NCBI GenBank assembly: GCA_001281695.1
Contig: LJIE01000001.1
Location: forward strand, 3,805,521 to 3,869,520
DNA length: 64,000 nt
Source: a bacterium 336/3
Lineage (GTDB): Bacteria; Bacteroidota; Bacteroidia; Cytophagales; Thermonemataceae
Direction of reading: 5' to 3'
Each line of letters begins with the position of its first letter. The first letter of the stretch is position 1. The notes beneath the pieces were generated by a model. It had not been told where the DNA came from and did no database searches. It saw only the letters and a program-made list of their open reading frames with translations. A program made the position numbers and the translations under genes. Shown here piece by piece: positions 19,141 to 27,269 of the stretch.

Positions 19141-20083
19141 TTATCTGAACGCCCAATTTAAGAGTTTCTGATATAGTTTGCGAAATATTTTCAATAGTTT
19201 CTTCTTTAAAGGTTACAGTAATTCTGCAATTTGCCAATACTGGATTTTTCAGCATTATTTTTTTGTCGTATATACGATTCAGCCTTTCTATTACTTTGTT
19301 TAAAGCCTCATTCTCAAAAATGAATATTTTATTACTAAAACTTGCAAAGTTTTTATCTGTGTTCACCAATTTTTCAAGGTTTTTACCTTTTAAAAGCACT
19401 TTTTCATTTTGTGTTAAAACTATTTTTTCAGTATTGGTTTTCACAGAAACCTTGCCTTCTTGCACAATTACTTGTTTTTCGGGTGTTGAAACAAAAAATA
19501 TTGTCCCTAAAACTTGTACTTCCATTTCTTGGGCTTGTACTATAAAAGGCTTGTTGGGATTTGAGCGTACTTTCAACAATGCTTCACCTTCCAAAGTGAC
19601 ATTTCGACTAGCAAATGATTTGGAGTAGCTGATTTTACTATTTTTATCGAGCCACACCACAGAACTATCAGGCAAATAAAACTCTTTGGGTGCTTCTTGC
19701 GTAGAAAAACTTACTATTTCATCTGCTATTGCTTCAGGGCTTCTGAACAAAAACCAATATAACAAAAAAGGTACGATGAGTAAACCTGCTATACTAGCTG
19801 CCATCCTCCAAGAAAACATGGTTGTTTTTCGAGGTTTTAATGTAGGCGTTTCTTTTAATGATACACTTTTATCTATTGTTTTTAATTTTACTTTATTCCA
19901 AGCTACCTCAACATCTACTTTTTGTTCATTTTTGGCAACAGCCACACCATTCCAGATTTTTTCAAATTGGGTATAAATTGCTTTGTTTTCTTCTGTCTCC
20001 AACCATTTTTCAATAGCTTGTTTTTCCTCTTGTGAGGCTTCATCTACAAAAAACTTGGCTAATATTTCTTCATTAATCATCAT
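19100..20083 (-). CDS. FecR-family anti-sigma factor
   Basis: 327 residues: a cytoplasmic N-terminal part with the pattern of FecR anti-sigma domains (residues 1-60, ILAKFFVDEASQEEKQAIEKW), a single membrane helix at about 93-113, and a periplasmic FecR domain (VSFSTQEAPKEFYLPDSSVVWLDKNS... VTLEGEALLKV...), then a C-terminal STN-like domain (LNKVIERLNRIYDKKI). It should hold the ECF sigma factor at the membrane and release it on a signal from an STN-bearing outer-membrane partner. Its start overlaps the sigma gene stop by four bases (ATGA), typical of sigma/anti-sigma pairs. Confidence 0.93.
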   Translation of the reverse strand: MMINEEILAKFFVDEASQEEKQAIEKWLETEENKAIYTQFEKIWNGVAVAKNEQKVDVEVAWNKVKLKTIDKSVSLKETPTLKPRKTTMFSWRMAASIAGLLIVPFLLYWFLFRSPEAIADEIVSFSTQEAPKEFYLPDSSVVWLDKNSKISYSKSFASRNVTLEGEALLKVRSNPNKPFIVQAQEMEVQVLGTIFFVSTPEKQVIVQEGKVSVKTNTEKIVLTQNEKVLLKGKNLEKLVNTDKNFASFSNKIFIFENEALNKVIERLNRIYDKKIMLKNPVLANCRITVTFKEETIENISQTISETLKLGVQINGNEIFLDGETCQ

Positions 20084-20646
20084 ACAATTATATTATTTAA
20101 ACCAAGTAAAACCAATAACACCAAGTAGTCAGATAGTTTTTCTCTTAATATTTTGAGTGCTTTTCCCATCTGGTTTTCCACTGTTTTCACAGAAATATCT
20201 AACTGATTGGCTATTTCTGCATATTTTAGTTCTTCATATCTACTCAAACAAAAAATGATTCTACATTGCTCAGGCAAAGCATTGATGGCTTCACTTATTT
20301 TTGCCTCCAGTTCGTTTTCTATTGCCAAATGAGAAGCTGGCTGGCTTTGCCCTTGTCCTAAATTCACTTTGTATTGCTCATATACATTTTTTACTTTCTG
20401 ATGCTTTATTTTATTCAAACAAGCATTATGAACCATTTTATACAAATAAGACTTCAAAGAAATCTGTATATCTAAGTTTTCTCGTTTTTCCCAAAACTGA
20501 CAAAATACATTTTGAACGACTTCTTCTGCTTCATCCATATCTTTGAGCATAGAATTGCCATAATTGCACAGACCTTGATAATAAGTTCTGAATAATTCTT
20601 CAAAAGCAGATTCATTTCCTTGCTGGATTTGCTCAAGTATAATCAT
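20080..20646 (-). CDS. ECF (group IV) RNA polymerase sigma factor
   Basis: 188 residues from the ATG at 20646 (MIILEQIQQGNESAFEELF). A TTG five codons upstream is in frame but falls in the predicted -10 region, so I reject it. Region 2 (RTYYQGLCNYGNSMLKD...EEVVQNVFCQFWEKR) and region 4 (LPEQCRIIFCLSRYEELKYAEIANQLDISVKTVENQM) are both complete. It pairs with the FecR protein encoded next. The same promoter motif stands before this gene and before the barrel gene at 17045, which suggests autoregulation. The predicted transcript start is only a few bases from the ATG, so the mRNA may be nearly leaderless. Confidence 0.95.
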   Translation of the reverse strand: MIILEQIQQGNESAFEELFRTYYQGLCNYGNSMLKDMDEAEEVVQNVFCQFWEKRENLDIQISLKSYLYKMVHNACLNKIKHQKVKNVYEQYKVNLGQGQSQPASHLAIENELEAKISEAINALPEQCRIIFCLSRYEELKYAEIANQLDISVKTVENQMGKALKILREKLSDYLVLLVLLGLNNIIV

Positions 20647-20653
20647 TACGGTA

Positions 20654-20684
20654 TAAGACAACTGATAAAAGGGTTACCCCTATT
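20654..20684 (-). promoter_or_regulatory. Autoregulatory ECF-sigma promoter
   Basis: On the minus strand AATAGGGGTAA, 11 bases, GTTGTCTTA, identical in sequence and spacing to the site at 17077-17107. A vegetative-type TATTTTTG also lies just upstream (20692-20699), so two promoters may serve the operon. Confidence 0.75.
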
Positions 20685-20709
20685 GGCTTCACAAAAATAT
20701 TATAATTCT

Positions 20710-21312
20710 TCAATGACAAAATGATATTAGCTCTAAATTATTTTGGATACAATAAGACAAATTATGCATGATTCCCAAAATATTTTCATAAACATCTTTT
20801 TCATCCTGATCTTCTTTGAGCATATCCAAATTTTTAGTTTGAACAATTGTCAATTGTTGGAGTAATTCTTTTTGATTTTCAATACTCATCAATCCTATTG
20901 AAGGAAAATCATTGATGGGAGGTATATTGAAAGGGAGATTATAACTTTGAAGCAAATAATCTTCCCAAAAAATATCTACGCCAAAATCGTACAATAAATA
21001 TTTACTCATCATTTCTGTTTCATACATAGATTTTATTTCTCTCTGATAAGGTAATTTGTATCCTAAAGTATCACAGATACATATCAAAGCATATCCATAA
21101 GCAAAATAAGCTGTGTAGTCGTATTTTTCGCCAAAAATTATATCTTTCAAAGCTTTTTCGGGTGTCGTTTGATAACCTTCTAAAAAAAAAGATTGATAAT
21201 GCTTAAATTTTTCTGTATTTGTTATTTTATCCCACATCATTTGGTCTTTAGAGCCAAATACTTTTGTTATTTCAACAGTTTTTATACCATAAGAAAAAAT
21301 GTAATACCCCAT
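20710..21312 (-). CDS. Cytoplasmic protein, unknown (DUF7691-like)
   Basis: 200 residues, no signal peptide. The start MGYYIFSYGIKTVEITKVFGSKD resembles a family of small bacterial proteins I recall as DUF7691, which begin with a short beta strand and a 'xxxGSKD' helix; that placement is tentative. The rest is helical with conserved-looking aromatic positions (YTAYFAYGYALICICDTLG). It is divergent from the secreted protein at 21432. Function unknown. Confidence 0.6.
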   Translation of the reverse strand: MGYYIFSYGIKTVEITKVFGSKDQMMWDKITNTEKFKHYQSFFLEGYQTTPEKALKDIIFGEKYDYTAYFAYGYALICICDTLGYKLPYQREIKSMYETEMMSKYLLYDFGVDIFWEDYLLQSYNLPFNIPPINDFPSIGLMSIENQKELLQQLTIVQTKNLDMLKEDQDEKDVYENILGIMHNLSYCIQNNLELISFCH

Positions 21313-21393
21313 TGCTTTATAAAGTTGTTGTGTACATTGATAAACTAAAAGTTTACTTTTATAAAATGTTATTTTCTGTTCTGAAAATACTCA

Positions 21394-21401
21394 TAATTTT
21401 G
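21394..21401 (+). promoter_or_regulatory. Probable -7 element for the gene at 21432
   Basis: TAATTTTG, exact TAnnTTTG, 30 bases before the chosen ATG. The -33 region has no clear TTG. Confidence 0.45.
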
Positions 21402-21431
21402 AATGATAAAAATACTAAAATTTCAAATCCC

Positions 21432-21878
21432 ATGAAAAAAACACTTTTCTCTATTGTTCTATGTATTTTGTCTGTAAGTCTGTATGCACAAGGTGGTCGT
21501 CAGCAATTATTGAATAAATATGTTGGTGAAAGAAAAATAACTCTTCAGTGGCTTGATACAAGTCCAACCAAAAAATGTAAACCTGGAAAAGTTACTATTT
21601 CTCAAGAAGATGGAACTTTTAACCTAAATATCAAAGGAAGTCAGTACAAAAATGACAACGAATATGTAACCATAGAAGGAACTATTGAGCCTATTTCTGC
21701 TATTGAGTTCAAATTTACAGGAACTATCACTTCACAAGTAAGTTATATTTATGATGGAAAGCCTTGTGTAAAATCTGGAACTTATACTTTTAAAAAGTGG
21801 AATGGTCGTCCTTTTTATCGTTTACAAGAAAAAACCAATTGTGATGGCTCTGCTGTGGATTATGTAGATATTTATTAG
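21432..21878 (+). CDS. Small secreted protein, unknown function
   Basis: 148 residues from the ATG at 21432, which gives a good signal peptide (MKKTLFSIVLCILSVSLYAQ). The frame is open 56 codons further upstream, but that part is not signal-like and would run across the promoter. The mature domain is beta-rich with two Cys (KKCKPGKVTI, GKPCVKSGTY) and a third near the end (TNCDGSAVDY). No family recognised; it is short enough to be a small calycin-like or immunoglobulin-like fold, which is only a guess. Confidence 0.7.
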   Translation: MKKTLFSIVLCILSVSLYAQGGRQQLLNKYVGERKITLQWLDTSPTKKCKPGKVTISQEDGTFNLNIKGSQYKNDNEYVTIEGTIEPISAIEFKFTGTITSQVSYIYDGKPCVKSGTYTFKKWNGRPFYRLQEKTNCDGSAVDYVDIY

Positions 21879-21975
21879 ATTATAAGTTGTGTATTCTTGA
21901 ATCAAAGCCTAAAAGATTAAAGTCTTTTGGGTTTTATTTTTTAATTCATAAATTGTAAAGCAATTAGAAATTATT

Positions 21976-22299
21976 ATGAATAAGAAACGTTCAAAGGCTA
22001 TTGTATTAGGGCTAACACTCTTTTTAGCTCAATCTTGTAGGCAAGACAATTGGATTGAAGGTGATAGGTCTAAAGATACAGTTGTAAGAGGTTCTACTTA
22101 TCGTCGTTATGGTGGATATTATTATCCTGTCATTAGAGGACATATTTCGCCCAATACTTACAATGGTTATACACATTCTGACTTCAAGAGCAGTTCTTTT
22201 AGTGGTTATACAAAAAAATCTTCTTGGGGTAGTGGTAGCCATTCTTCTTCCAGAAGAAGTGGAGGCTTTGGTACAACTTTTGGTTCTTCAAGGTCTTAA
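21976..22299 (+). CDS. YgiB-like lipoprotein of the GspS/DUF350 cassette
   Basis: 107 residues. The signal ends in LFLAQSC, a lipobox with Cys21. The mature part is Tyr/Gly/Ser/Arg-rich with low complexity (RRYGGYYYPVI; SSWGSGSHSSSRRSGGFG), similar in composition to the YgiB/DUF1190 lipoproteins that are encoded beside YgiC-type ATP-grasp enzymes. It lies 11 bases before the ATP-grasp gene, in the order lipoprotein, enzyme, DUF350, which supports a conserved cassette. Confidence 0.65.
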   Translation: MNKKRSKAIVLGLTLFLAQSCRQDNWIEGDRSKDTVVRGSTYRRYGGYYYPVIRGHISPNTYNGYTHSDFKSSSFSGYTKKSSWGSGSHSSSRRSGGFGTTFGSSRS

Positions 22300-22310
22300 A
22301 TTATTAAAAG

Positions 22311-23438
22311 ATGAAACGTTTACAAATTAATGAAAGAAATAACTGGAAAGAAACAGTAGAAAGTCAAGGACTGATTTTTCACTCAACAGAAGGAAAATAT
22401 TGGGATGAATCGGCTTGTTATGCCTTCACAGAAAAAGAAATCTTGGAGTTAGAAAAAGCTACCAATGAGCTTTATGAAATGTGTATTGAGGCTACTGATT
22501 TTGTTATTTCCAGAGGACTTTACAAAGAGTTTGGCATTCCTGAAAAGTATATTTCGGGCATTGAGCATAGCTGGAACAATGAATTTCCTTCTATTTATGG
22601 TCGTTTTGATTTAGCTTTTGATGGCAAAAATGTAAAAATGTTGGAGTTTAATGCAGACACCCCAACAGCTTTATTAGAGGCTTCTGTTATTCAATGGCAT
22701 TGGCTTTTAGATTATTACGCATCTGCCGACCAGTTCAATTCTATTCATGAGCATCTGATAGAACATTTCAAGGTTTTAAAACCTTATTTTTTAAGCGATT
22801 CTCTTCATTTTACTTGTGTAGAAGAAAGTATAGAAGATTATATGACAACAGCCTATCTGATGGATTGTGCTTCGCAAACTGGCTATAAAACCAATTTGCT
22901 TTATATTTCTGATATTAGTTATGATGAAGAATTGAATGCTTTTTTGGATATCGAAAACAAAGAAATTAAGAATATATTTAAGCTCTACCCTTACGATTGG
23001 ATGATGCATGAAGATTTTGGGGAGTATCTGCTCACGACCATGCATAAAATGTATTGGGTAGAACCTATGTGGAAATCTATTCCAAACAATAAAATGATTT
23101 TGAAAATTTTATGGGATTTGTATCCACATCATCCTTATTTATTGCCTACTCATACAAGTCCTGTTACCAAGAGTTATGTAAAAAAACCTTTGATATCCAG
23201 AGAAGGTAATAATATAGAAATTTTTCACGATGGTAAAATCATAGCCCAAACAGACGGTGAGTATGGAGAAGAAGGCTTTATTTATCAAGAATATTTTGAA
23301 ATACCTTCTTTTGATGGGCATGTTCCTACCATTGGCAGTTGGTTGATTGGTGAAAATGCTTGTGGTATAGGAATCAGGGAAAATACATCAAGAATTGTAG
23401 ATAATTTTAGTCGTTTTGTACCTCATTATTTTATTTAA
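22311..23438 (+). CDS. Glutathionylspermidine synthase-like ATP-grasp ligase
   Basis: 375 residues matching the C-terminal amide-ligase module of glutathionylspermidine synthase and the E. coli YgiC/YjfC proteins: RNNWKETVESQGLIFHSTEG, YWDESACYAFTEKEI, FDLAFDGKNVKMLEFNADTP, and near the end GEEGFIYQEYFEIPSFDGHVP with PTIGSWLIGENACGIGIRE. No amidase domain is present. The family forms an amide bond using ATP; the real substrate of YgiC-type members is unsettled and may be a peptide or a lipoprotein. Operon context with YgiB-like and DUF350 genes points to an envelope function. Confidence 0.9.
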   Translation: MKRLQINERNNWKETVESQGLIFHSTEGKYWDESACYAFTEKEILELEKATNELYEMCIEATDFVISRGLYKEFGIPEKYISGIEHSWNNEFPSIYGRFDLAFDGKNVKMLEFNADTPTALLEASVIQWHWLLDYYASADQFNSIHEHLIEHFKVLKPYFLSDSLHFTCVEESIEDYMTTAYLMDCASQTGYKTNLLYISDISYDEELNAFLDIENKEIKNIFKLYPYDWMMHEDFGEYLLTTMHKMYWVEPMWKSIPNNKMILKILWDLYPHHPYLLPTHTSPVTKSYVKKPLISREGNNIEIFHDGKIIAQTDGEYGEEGFIYQEYFEIPSFDGHVPTIGSWLIGENACGIGIRENTSRIVDNFSRFVPHYFI

Positions 23439-23457
23439 TATTTAAACTTTTACTTTT

Positions 23458-23664
23458 ATGGATCAATTACTTCACAGCATTACACAAGTTCTTGTTTTTT
23501 CAATTTTGGGCATTATTCTAGCTTTGTTAGGCTATAAAGTGATTGACTGGATAACACCTGGTAATATGTCGAAACAAATTGCAGAAGGCAATACAGCCAT
23601 GGCTATTTTGGCTGGCTTCATGATTTTAGGTATTTGTCTCATTATAGCCACAGCTCTCAGTTAA
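23458..23664 (+). CDS. DUF350 membrane protein
   Basis: 68 residues with two membrane helices (about residues 11-30 and 46-66). The segment between them, DWITPGNMSKQIAEGNTAMA, is the typical DUF350 core (ITPxx...I.EGN.A.A). DUF350 proteins often carry this unit once or twice and commonly sit next to YgiC-like ATP-grasp genes, as here (20 bases downstream). Function unknown. Confidence 0.85.
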   Translation: MDQLLHSITQVLVFSILGIILALLGYKVIDWITPGNMSKQIAEGNTAMAILAGFMILGICLIIATALS

Positions 23665-23709
23665 TCTTTATGATTTCTAATGATGTATGTCATTTAAAAC
23701 TTAGAAAAT

Positions 23710-24471
23710 ATGTTTAAAAAATATATTGTATTAGCTTTATTTGCCTTATTTCTATGGGGTTGTGCAGAAAAAGAAAAGAAAAAAGATTCTGATATTCAGA
23801 GTAATACAAAAATCCCTTTGAAAGAAGATACCACCAAAAGAAAAGATACCTCTGAAGTAGTGGAGCAAAACACTCCACTTTCTTCATTTAATGGTGTATA
23901 TTTTTGTCCAGAAACGAAAGAATTGTATTATCTTGAAGGTGATGAAAATTCAATCAAAAAAGTTTTTTATACAAAAGCTAAGAGCAGATTTTCTGAACAA
24001 AAGATAGTCGAACAGAAGAAAATACCTATGGAGAGTACTCCTCTCGACCCTGACTATTTACTTACAACCACACGAGAACATAAATTTGGGGTGTATCCCA
24101 GTGGACAAAGATATTTTGTAAGAAAAGACTCAGACACAGAACTTGTATTTTTTAAACTCACAGAAAAACTTTCATTTTTCGATACAGATTTAAAATCTAA
24201 TATCATTCTTGCGGAGGCTCTTTCTCAAAATTATCTTGAAGAAAACAACAAAGCAGATAAATCTATCTCTATCAATCAGTTAGAAATGCGTTATTCTTTA
24301 GGTTTTAAATACAAGAATAATGATATTATCGCCATTGTTAAAGAAGATTTTAGTATAGAAACCACCGTTCCAGAAGGAAAAATTCTGATTAAAGATGGTA
24401 TGGGAGCAATTAATTTGGAAGTGCGTTTCAAAGATAAACCATCTTTTATGTTGGTACAAAAAATAAAATAA
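23710..24471 (+). CDS. Lipoprotein, unknown function
   Basis: 253 residues. Lipobox ALFLWGC gives Cys18, followed by a charged linker (EKEKKKDSDIQ) typical of lipoproteins tethered to the outer membrane. The globular part (residues about 55-253) shows no known motif. It lies 46 bases behind the DUF350 gene and ends in a terminator, so it may be the last gene of the YgiB/ATP-grasp/DUF350 transcript. Confidence 0.65.
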   Translation: MFKKYIVLALFALFLWGCAEKEKKKDSDIQSNTKIPLKEDTTKRKDTSEVVEQNTPLSSFNGVYFCPETKELYYLEGDENSIKKVFYTKAKSRFSEQKIVEQKKIPMESTPLDPDYLLTTTREHKFGVYPSGQRYFVRKDSDTELVFFKLTEKLSFFDTDLKSNIILAEALSQNYLEENNKADKSISINQLEMRYSLGFKYKNNDIIAIVKEDFSIETTVPEGKILIKDGMGAINLEVRFKDKPSFMLVQKIK

Positions 24472-24492
24472 GCCTTTTAAAAGGCTTATTTT
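24465..24492. terminator. Bidirectional terminator between convergent genes
   Basis: Perfect 14-base inverted repeat (AAAATAAGCCTTTT and its complement) that contains the stop of the upstream gene and reaches the stop of the gene on the other strand. Confidence 0.92.
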
Positions 24493-25534
24493 ATTGAGTT
24501 TGCATCAAAAAAGCAAAATCTTGTAATACAACTTCATAGTTGGGAATATAATCTGTATCTATTAAAGAATTGGTACTGATTGCCTCTTTATGAGTAAGTA
24601 AAATTGTTTTTCGTTCACCTTCTTGTTTAGATTTGATTGTAATGTATTTGGGTATATTCTCAGAAGTTTTTTCTTGTTTTAATGCTTCAAAAGTTTCTTG
24701 GCTCATAACAGCCTGAATAGATGTATTTTTCAGCATTTTATGTTTTGAAGTACTTTTTATTCTTCCACTTATGGCTCTTTTTGTAATTTCTCTTTGTCTA
24801 TAAGTATCTCCTATTTTGATGAGTATTTTGATTTTTTTATGAAACTTGGCTTTCATTTCAAATAAATTATACACCCAAAAATCTGTTTGCAAACTCACTA
24901 ATCGAGGGGGTTTGTAATTATCTTTGATACCTTGCTTTTGCCTAGAAAGTTTATGTTTTTGGAAATTTAGAAAAAGATGAATTTTTGAATTAGTTTCTAT
25001 ATCGTCTTTGAGAGTATACATGAGTGGTATTACAAACTTTTCAATAATGTCTAAATTGGGTAAAAAAGATATTTGATTTTTAGTTTCATTTATTTTTTCA
25101 TATTCTATTGCTTCTTCATTATAAACCTTCAAAAACTCAGAATACTTTTTTTTATCTTTATGATAGCTTGCATTTCGAACAAAAAAAGCAATAATACCTG
25201 CCACCAATGCCAAAGGCAATGATTGTACAAAGGAAAATTTTGCAAGCCAAGAAAGAACAGCCAACACAATAACAATCAGGATAGCTGTTACTATTCCCTC
25301 AGAAATTGGGTTTAAAGGTCTTTGGGGTTCTTTAGGTTTTTTAAATGTAACTTTAAAGATTTCCTTTTTGTATTGATGTATTTGCATCAACCATGACAAA
25401 TAAGTATTCCATTCCTGAAAATTGTATTCTCCTTGTACTTGTTGATGGCTTTTGATAGAGTTTTGAATATTTTGGGGAAGGGTTTTATACAATTCCAAAA
25501 CTTTTTCGAGTTTCTCAAGTGTACTTGATTCCAT
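24491..25534 (-). CDS. Membrane protein with two central helices, unknown
   Basis: 347 residues: a soluble helical N-terminus, two membrane helices at about 100-140 (AILIVIVLAVLSWLA; LALVAGIIAFFV), then a basic cytoplasmic domain (TYRQREITKRAISGRIKSTSKHK). No family recognised. It is convergent with the lipoprotein gene and followed upstream on the same strand by another membrane protein gene after about 55 bases. Confidence 0.6.
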   Translation of the reverse strand: MESSTLEKLEKVLELYKTLPQNIQNSIKSHQQVQGEYNFQEWNTYLSWLMQIHQYKKEIFKVTFKKPKEPQRPLNPISEGIVTAILIVIVLAVLSWLAKFSFVQSLPLALVAGIIAFFVRNASYHKDKKKYSEFLKVYNEEAIEYEKINETKNQISFLPNLDIIEKFVIPLMYTLKDDIETNSKIHLFLNFQKHKLSRQKQGIKDNYKPPRLVSLQTDFWVYNLFEMKAKFHKKIKILIKIGDTYRQREITKRAISGRIKSTSKHKMLKNTSIQAVMSQETFEALKQEKTSENIPKYITIKSKQEGERKTILLTHKEAISTNSLIDTDYIPNYEVVLQDFAFLMQTQ

Positions 25535-25589
25535 ATTTTGATATTTTTATTGAATAATTTGAGAAATTCAATTCTCTGTAAAAATACAC

Positions 25590-26237
25590 TTATTTTGGAA
25601 AAATATCAGGTAAATAAGCTTCTATCATTTGTTTTTCTTCAGAACTCATATTTTGATATTCTTCGGGTGTGGGTAAGGCTACCATTTGAATCTTGATATT
25701 TTGTTGCTCAAAACTATGAATAGCAATATGTAAGTCTTTTGGCTCTGTACCCAAAAAATTCAGGCTCATATCGTTATCATCTACAAAATGTATTTCCAGT
25801 TCAAAATGAGGCTTCGATTTTCTTGAAAAAATAATATTTACAAATTCGATTTCCTCATATTCCCATGTTTTTTTATCCCAAAGTTTATGTACAGAAAAAG
25901 ATTTCATACGAAAACTCTGATATGAAAAAAAGCCCACAAGCAAAGAGATAGAACTACCAACAAGTAACCATAAATACACAGGAACATAAAAACCTAATAA
26001 ATAGAAATTGGTATAAAACCCACTTGGCAAGACAAAAGAGAGTAAAAAAGTGATTATCAAAAAATTGGAACCCATAATAATCAGATTATTAGCCCAAGAA
26101 GTCCGAAGTAAAACAAGGTCTTTTTTGGTTAAAAACAGTTTTTTCGACCATGCTTGTTGCCATGTGAAAAAATTTGCTAAAAATAAGCCTCCTAAACCCG
26201 TAAAAAATAATATTAAAAGTAGATAGTTGAAATCCAT
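25590..26237 (-). CDS. Membrane protein, unknown function
   Basis: 215 residues with about four hydrophobic segments (residues 4-22, 50-68, 78-95 and 90-108) in the first half, then a soluble C-terminal domain that ends AYLPDIFPK. No motif recognised. It lies downstream of the marC terminator, so it has its own promoter or relies on read-through. Confidence 0.6.
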   Translation of the reverse strand: MDFNYLLLILFFTGLGGLFLANFFTWQQAWSKKLFLTKKDLVLLRTSWANNLIIMGSNFLIITFLLSFVLPSGFYTNFYLLGFYVPVYLWLLVGSSISLLVGFFSYQSFRMKSFSVHKLWDKKTWEYEEIEFVNIIFSRKSKPHFELEIHFVDDNDMSLNFLGTEPKDLHIAIHSFEQQNIKIQMVALPTPEEYQNMSSEEKQMIEAYLPDIFPK

Positions 26238-26271
26238 AAGCTACTGTTACACCACCAAAGTTCATTCAAAA

Positions 26272-26308
26272 TAAAAAACCTGCCATCTCTAAAAAAGAAA
26301 TGACAGGT
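26272..26308 (-). terminator. Terminator after marC
   Basis: Minus-strand hairpin ACCTGTCAT / ATGGCAGGT with one G-U pair, followed by a T run. Confidence 0.75.
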
Positions 26309-26333
26309 AATATATGCATAATGTTCGAAAATA

Positions 26334-26906
26334 CTAAACTCCAGCGTGTGTTCTAAACATTTTGATAGCAATGGCAAGTAAAATAACACCAAATACTTTC
26401 CTAAGTACGTCTGCACCTGCTTGTCCAAGTTTCTGCTCTATCCAACCTGACGCTTTTAAAACCAAAAATACCAAAACCAAATTGAGTGCAATAGCTATCA
26501 GAATAGACCATTGATTATATTCTGCTCTTAAAGACAAGATTGTTGTCATGGTCCCTGCTCCTGCAATAATTGGGAATGCAATGGGCACAATAGATGTAGA
26601 TTTTGATGAACCATGTACTTCACCTTTAAAAAAGTGAATTCCCAACACCATTTCAAGACCCAAAAAGAAAATCACCAATGCTCCTGCAATAGCAAAAGAA
26701 GGTGTATCTAAACCCAAAAGTGTTAAGATGCTTTCGCCTAAGAATAAAAAGGCAACCATAATAGTTCCTGCCACAAGTGTAGCTTGTGTAGAATGTAACA
26801 CTCCTGCTCTTTTTTTGAGGTCAATAATAACAGGAATAGATCCCAGAATATCAATGACAGAGAATAAAATAAGTGATACTGATAAGATTTCTTTAAAGTT
26901 GAACAT
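26334..26906 (-). CDS. MarC-family integral membrane protein
   Basis: 190 residues, about six membrane helices, with family features at both ends: LILFSVIDILGSIPVIIDLKK, GLEMVLGIHFFKGE, PIAFPIIAGAGTMTTIL and a final GVILLAIAIKMFR. MarC/UPF0056 proteins are inner-membrane transporters of unknown substrate; despite the name they are not established as antibiotic exporters. Monocistronic, with a terminator 26 bases downstream. Confidence 0.9.
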   Translation of the reverse strand: MFNFKEILSVSLILFSVIDILGSIPVIIDLKKRAGVLHSTQATLVAGTIMVAFLFLGESILTLLGLDTPSFAIAGALVIFFLGLEMVLGIHFFKGEVHGSSKSTSIVPIAFPIIAGAGTMTTILSLRAEYNQWSILIAIALNLVLVFLVLKASGWIEQKLGQAGADVLRKVFGVILLAIAIKMFRTHAGV

Positions 26907-27269
26907 AGCCTTGACTTAGGTAATTTTAATTTTCTGCAAAATTAAGCAAAATTAAAACACCAAACAATATTCTGTGTACTACTTTTTTAATTTTCAAGAA
27001 AGCCTAAATAAAGTCTTACCACTTTCTTGATAAAGTACAAATAGGAAAAATATAAAAAAGCTATTTTAAACCCAATAGAGATATTTTGTATAAAAAATAG
27101 TTAACAATTAGTTAAAAAGTTTAATTATTAATTAATACTTTTTTGAGCATTATTTTGAGATGAAAAAATATCAGACAAAATAATATTTTACATTAAAAAT
27201 ATATTAATTTATCAAAACGATACAATCTTTTGTAAAATATTTGTTATTTTATGTCTGATAGAAAATGAT
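26907..27269. other. AT-rich intergenic region with no gene seen
   Basis: 363 bases between divergent marC and an AraC-type regulator. It is very AT-rich, with runs such as TTAATTATTAATTAAT near 27120, and should hold both promoters. AATATTTG near 27233 is one base off the -7 consensus. No hairpin or reading frame of note. Confidence 0.6.
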
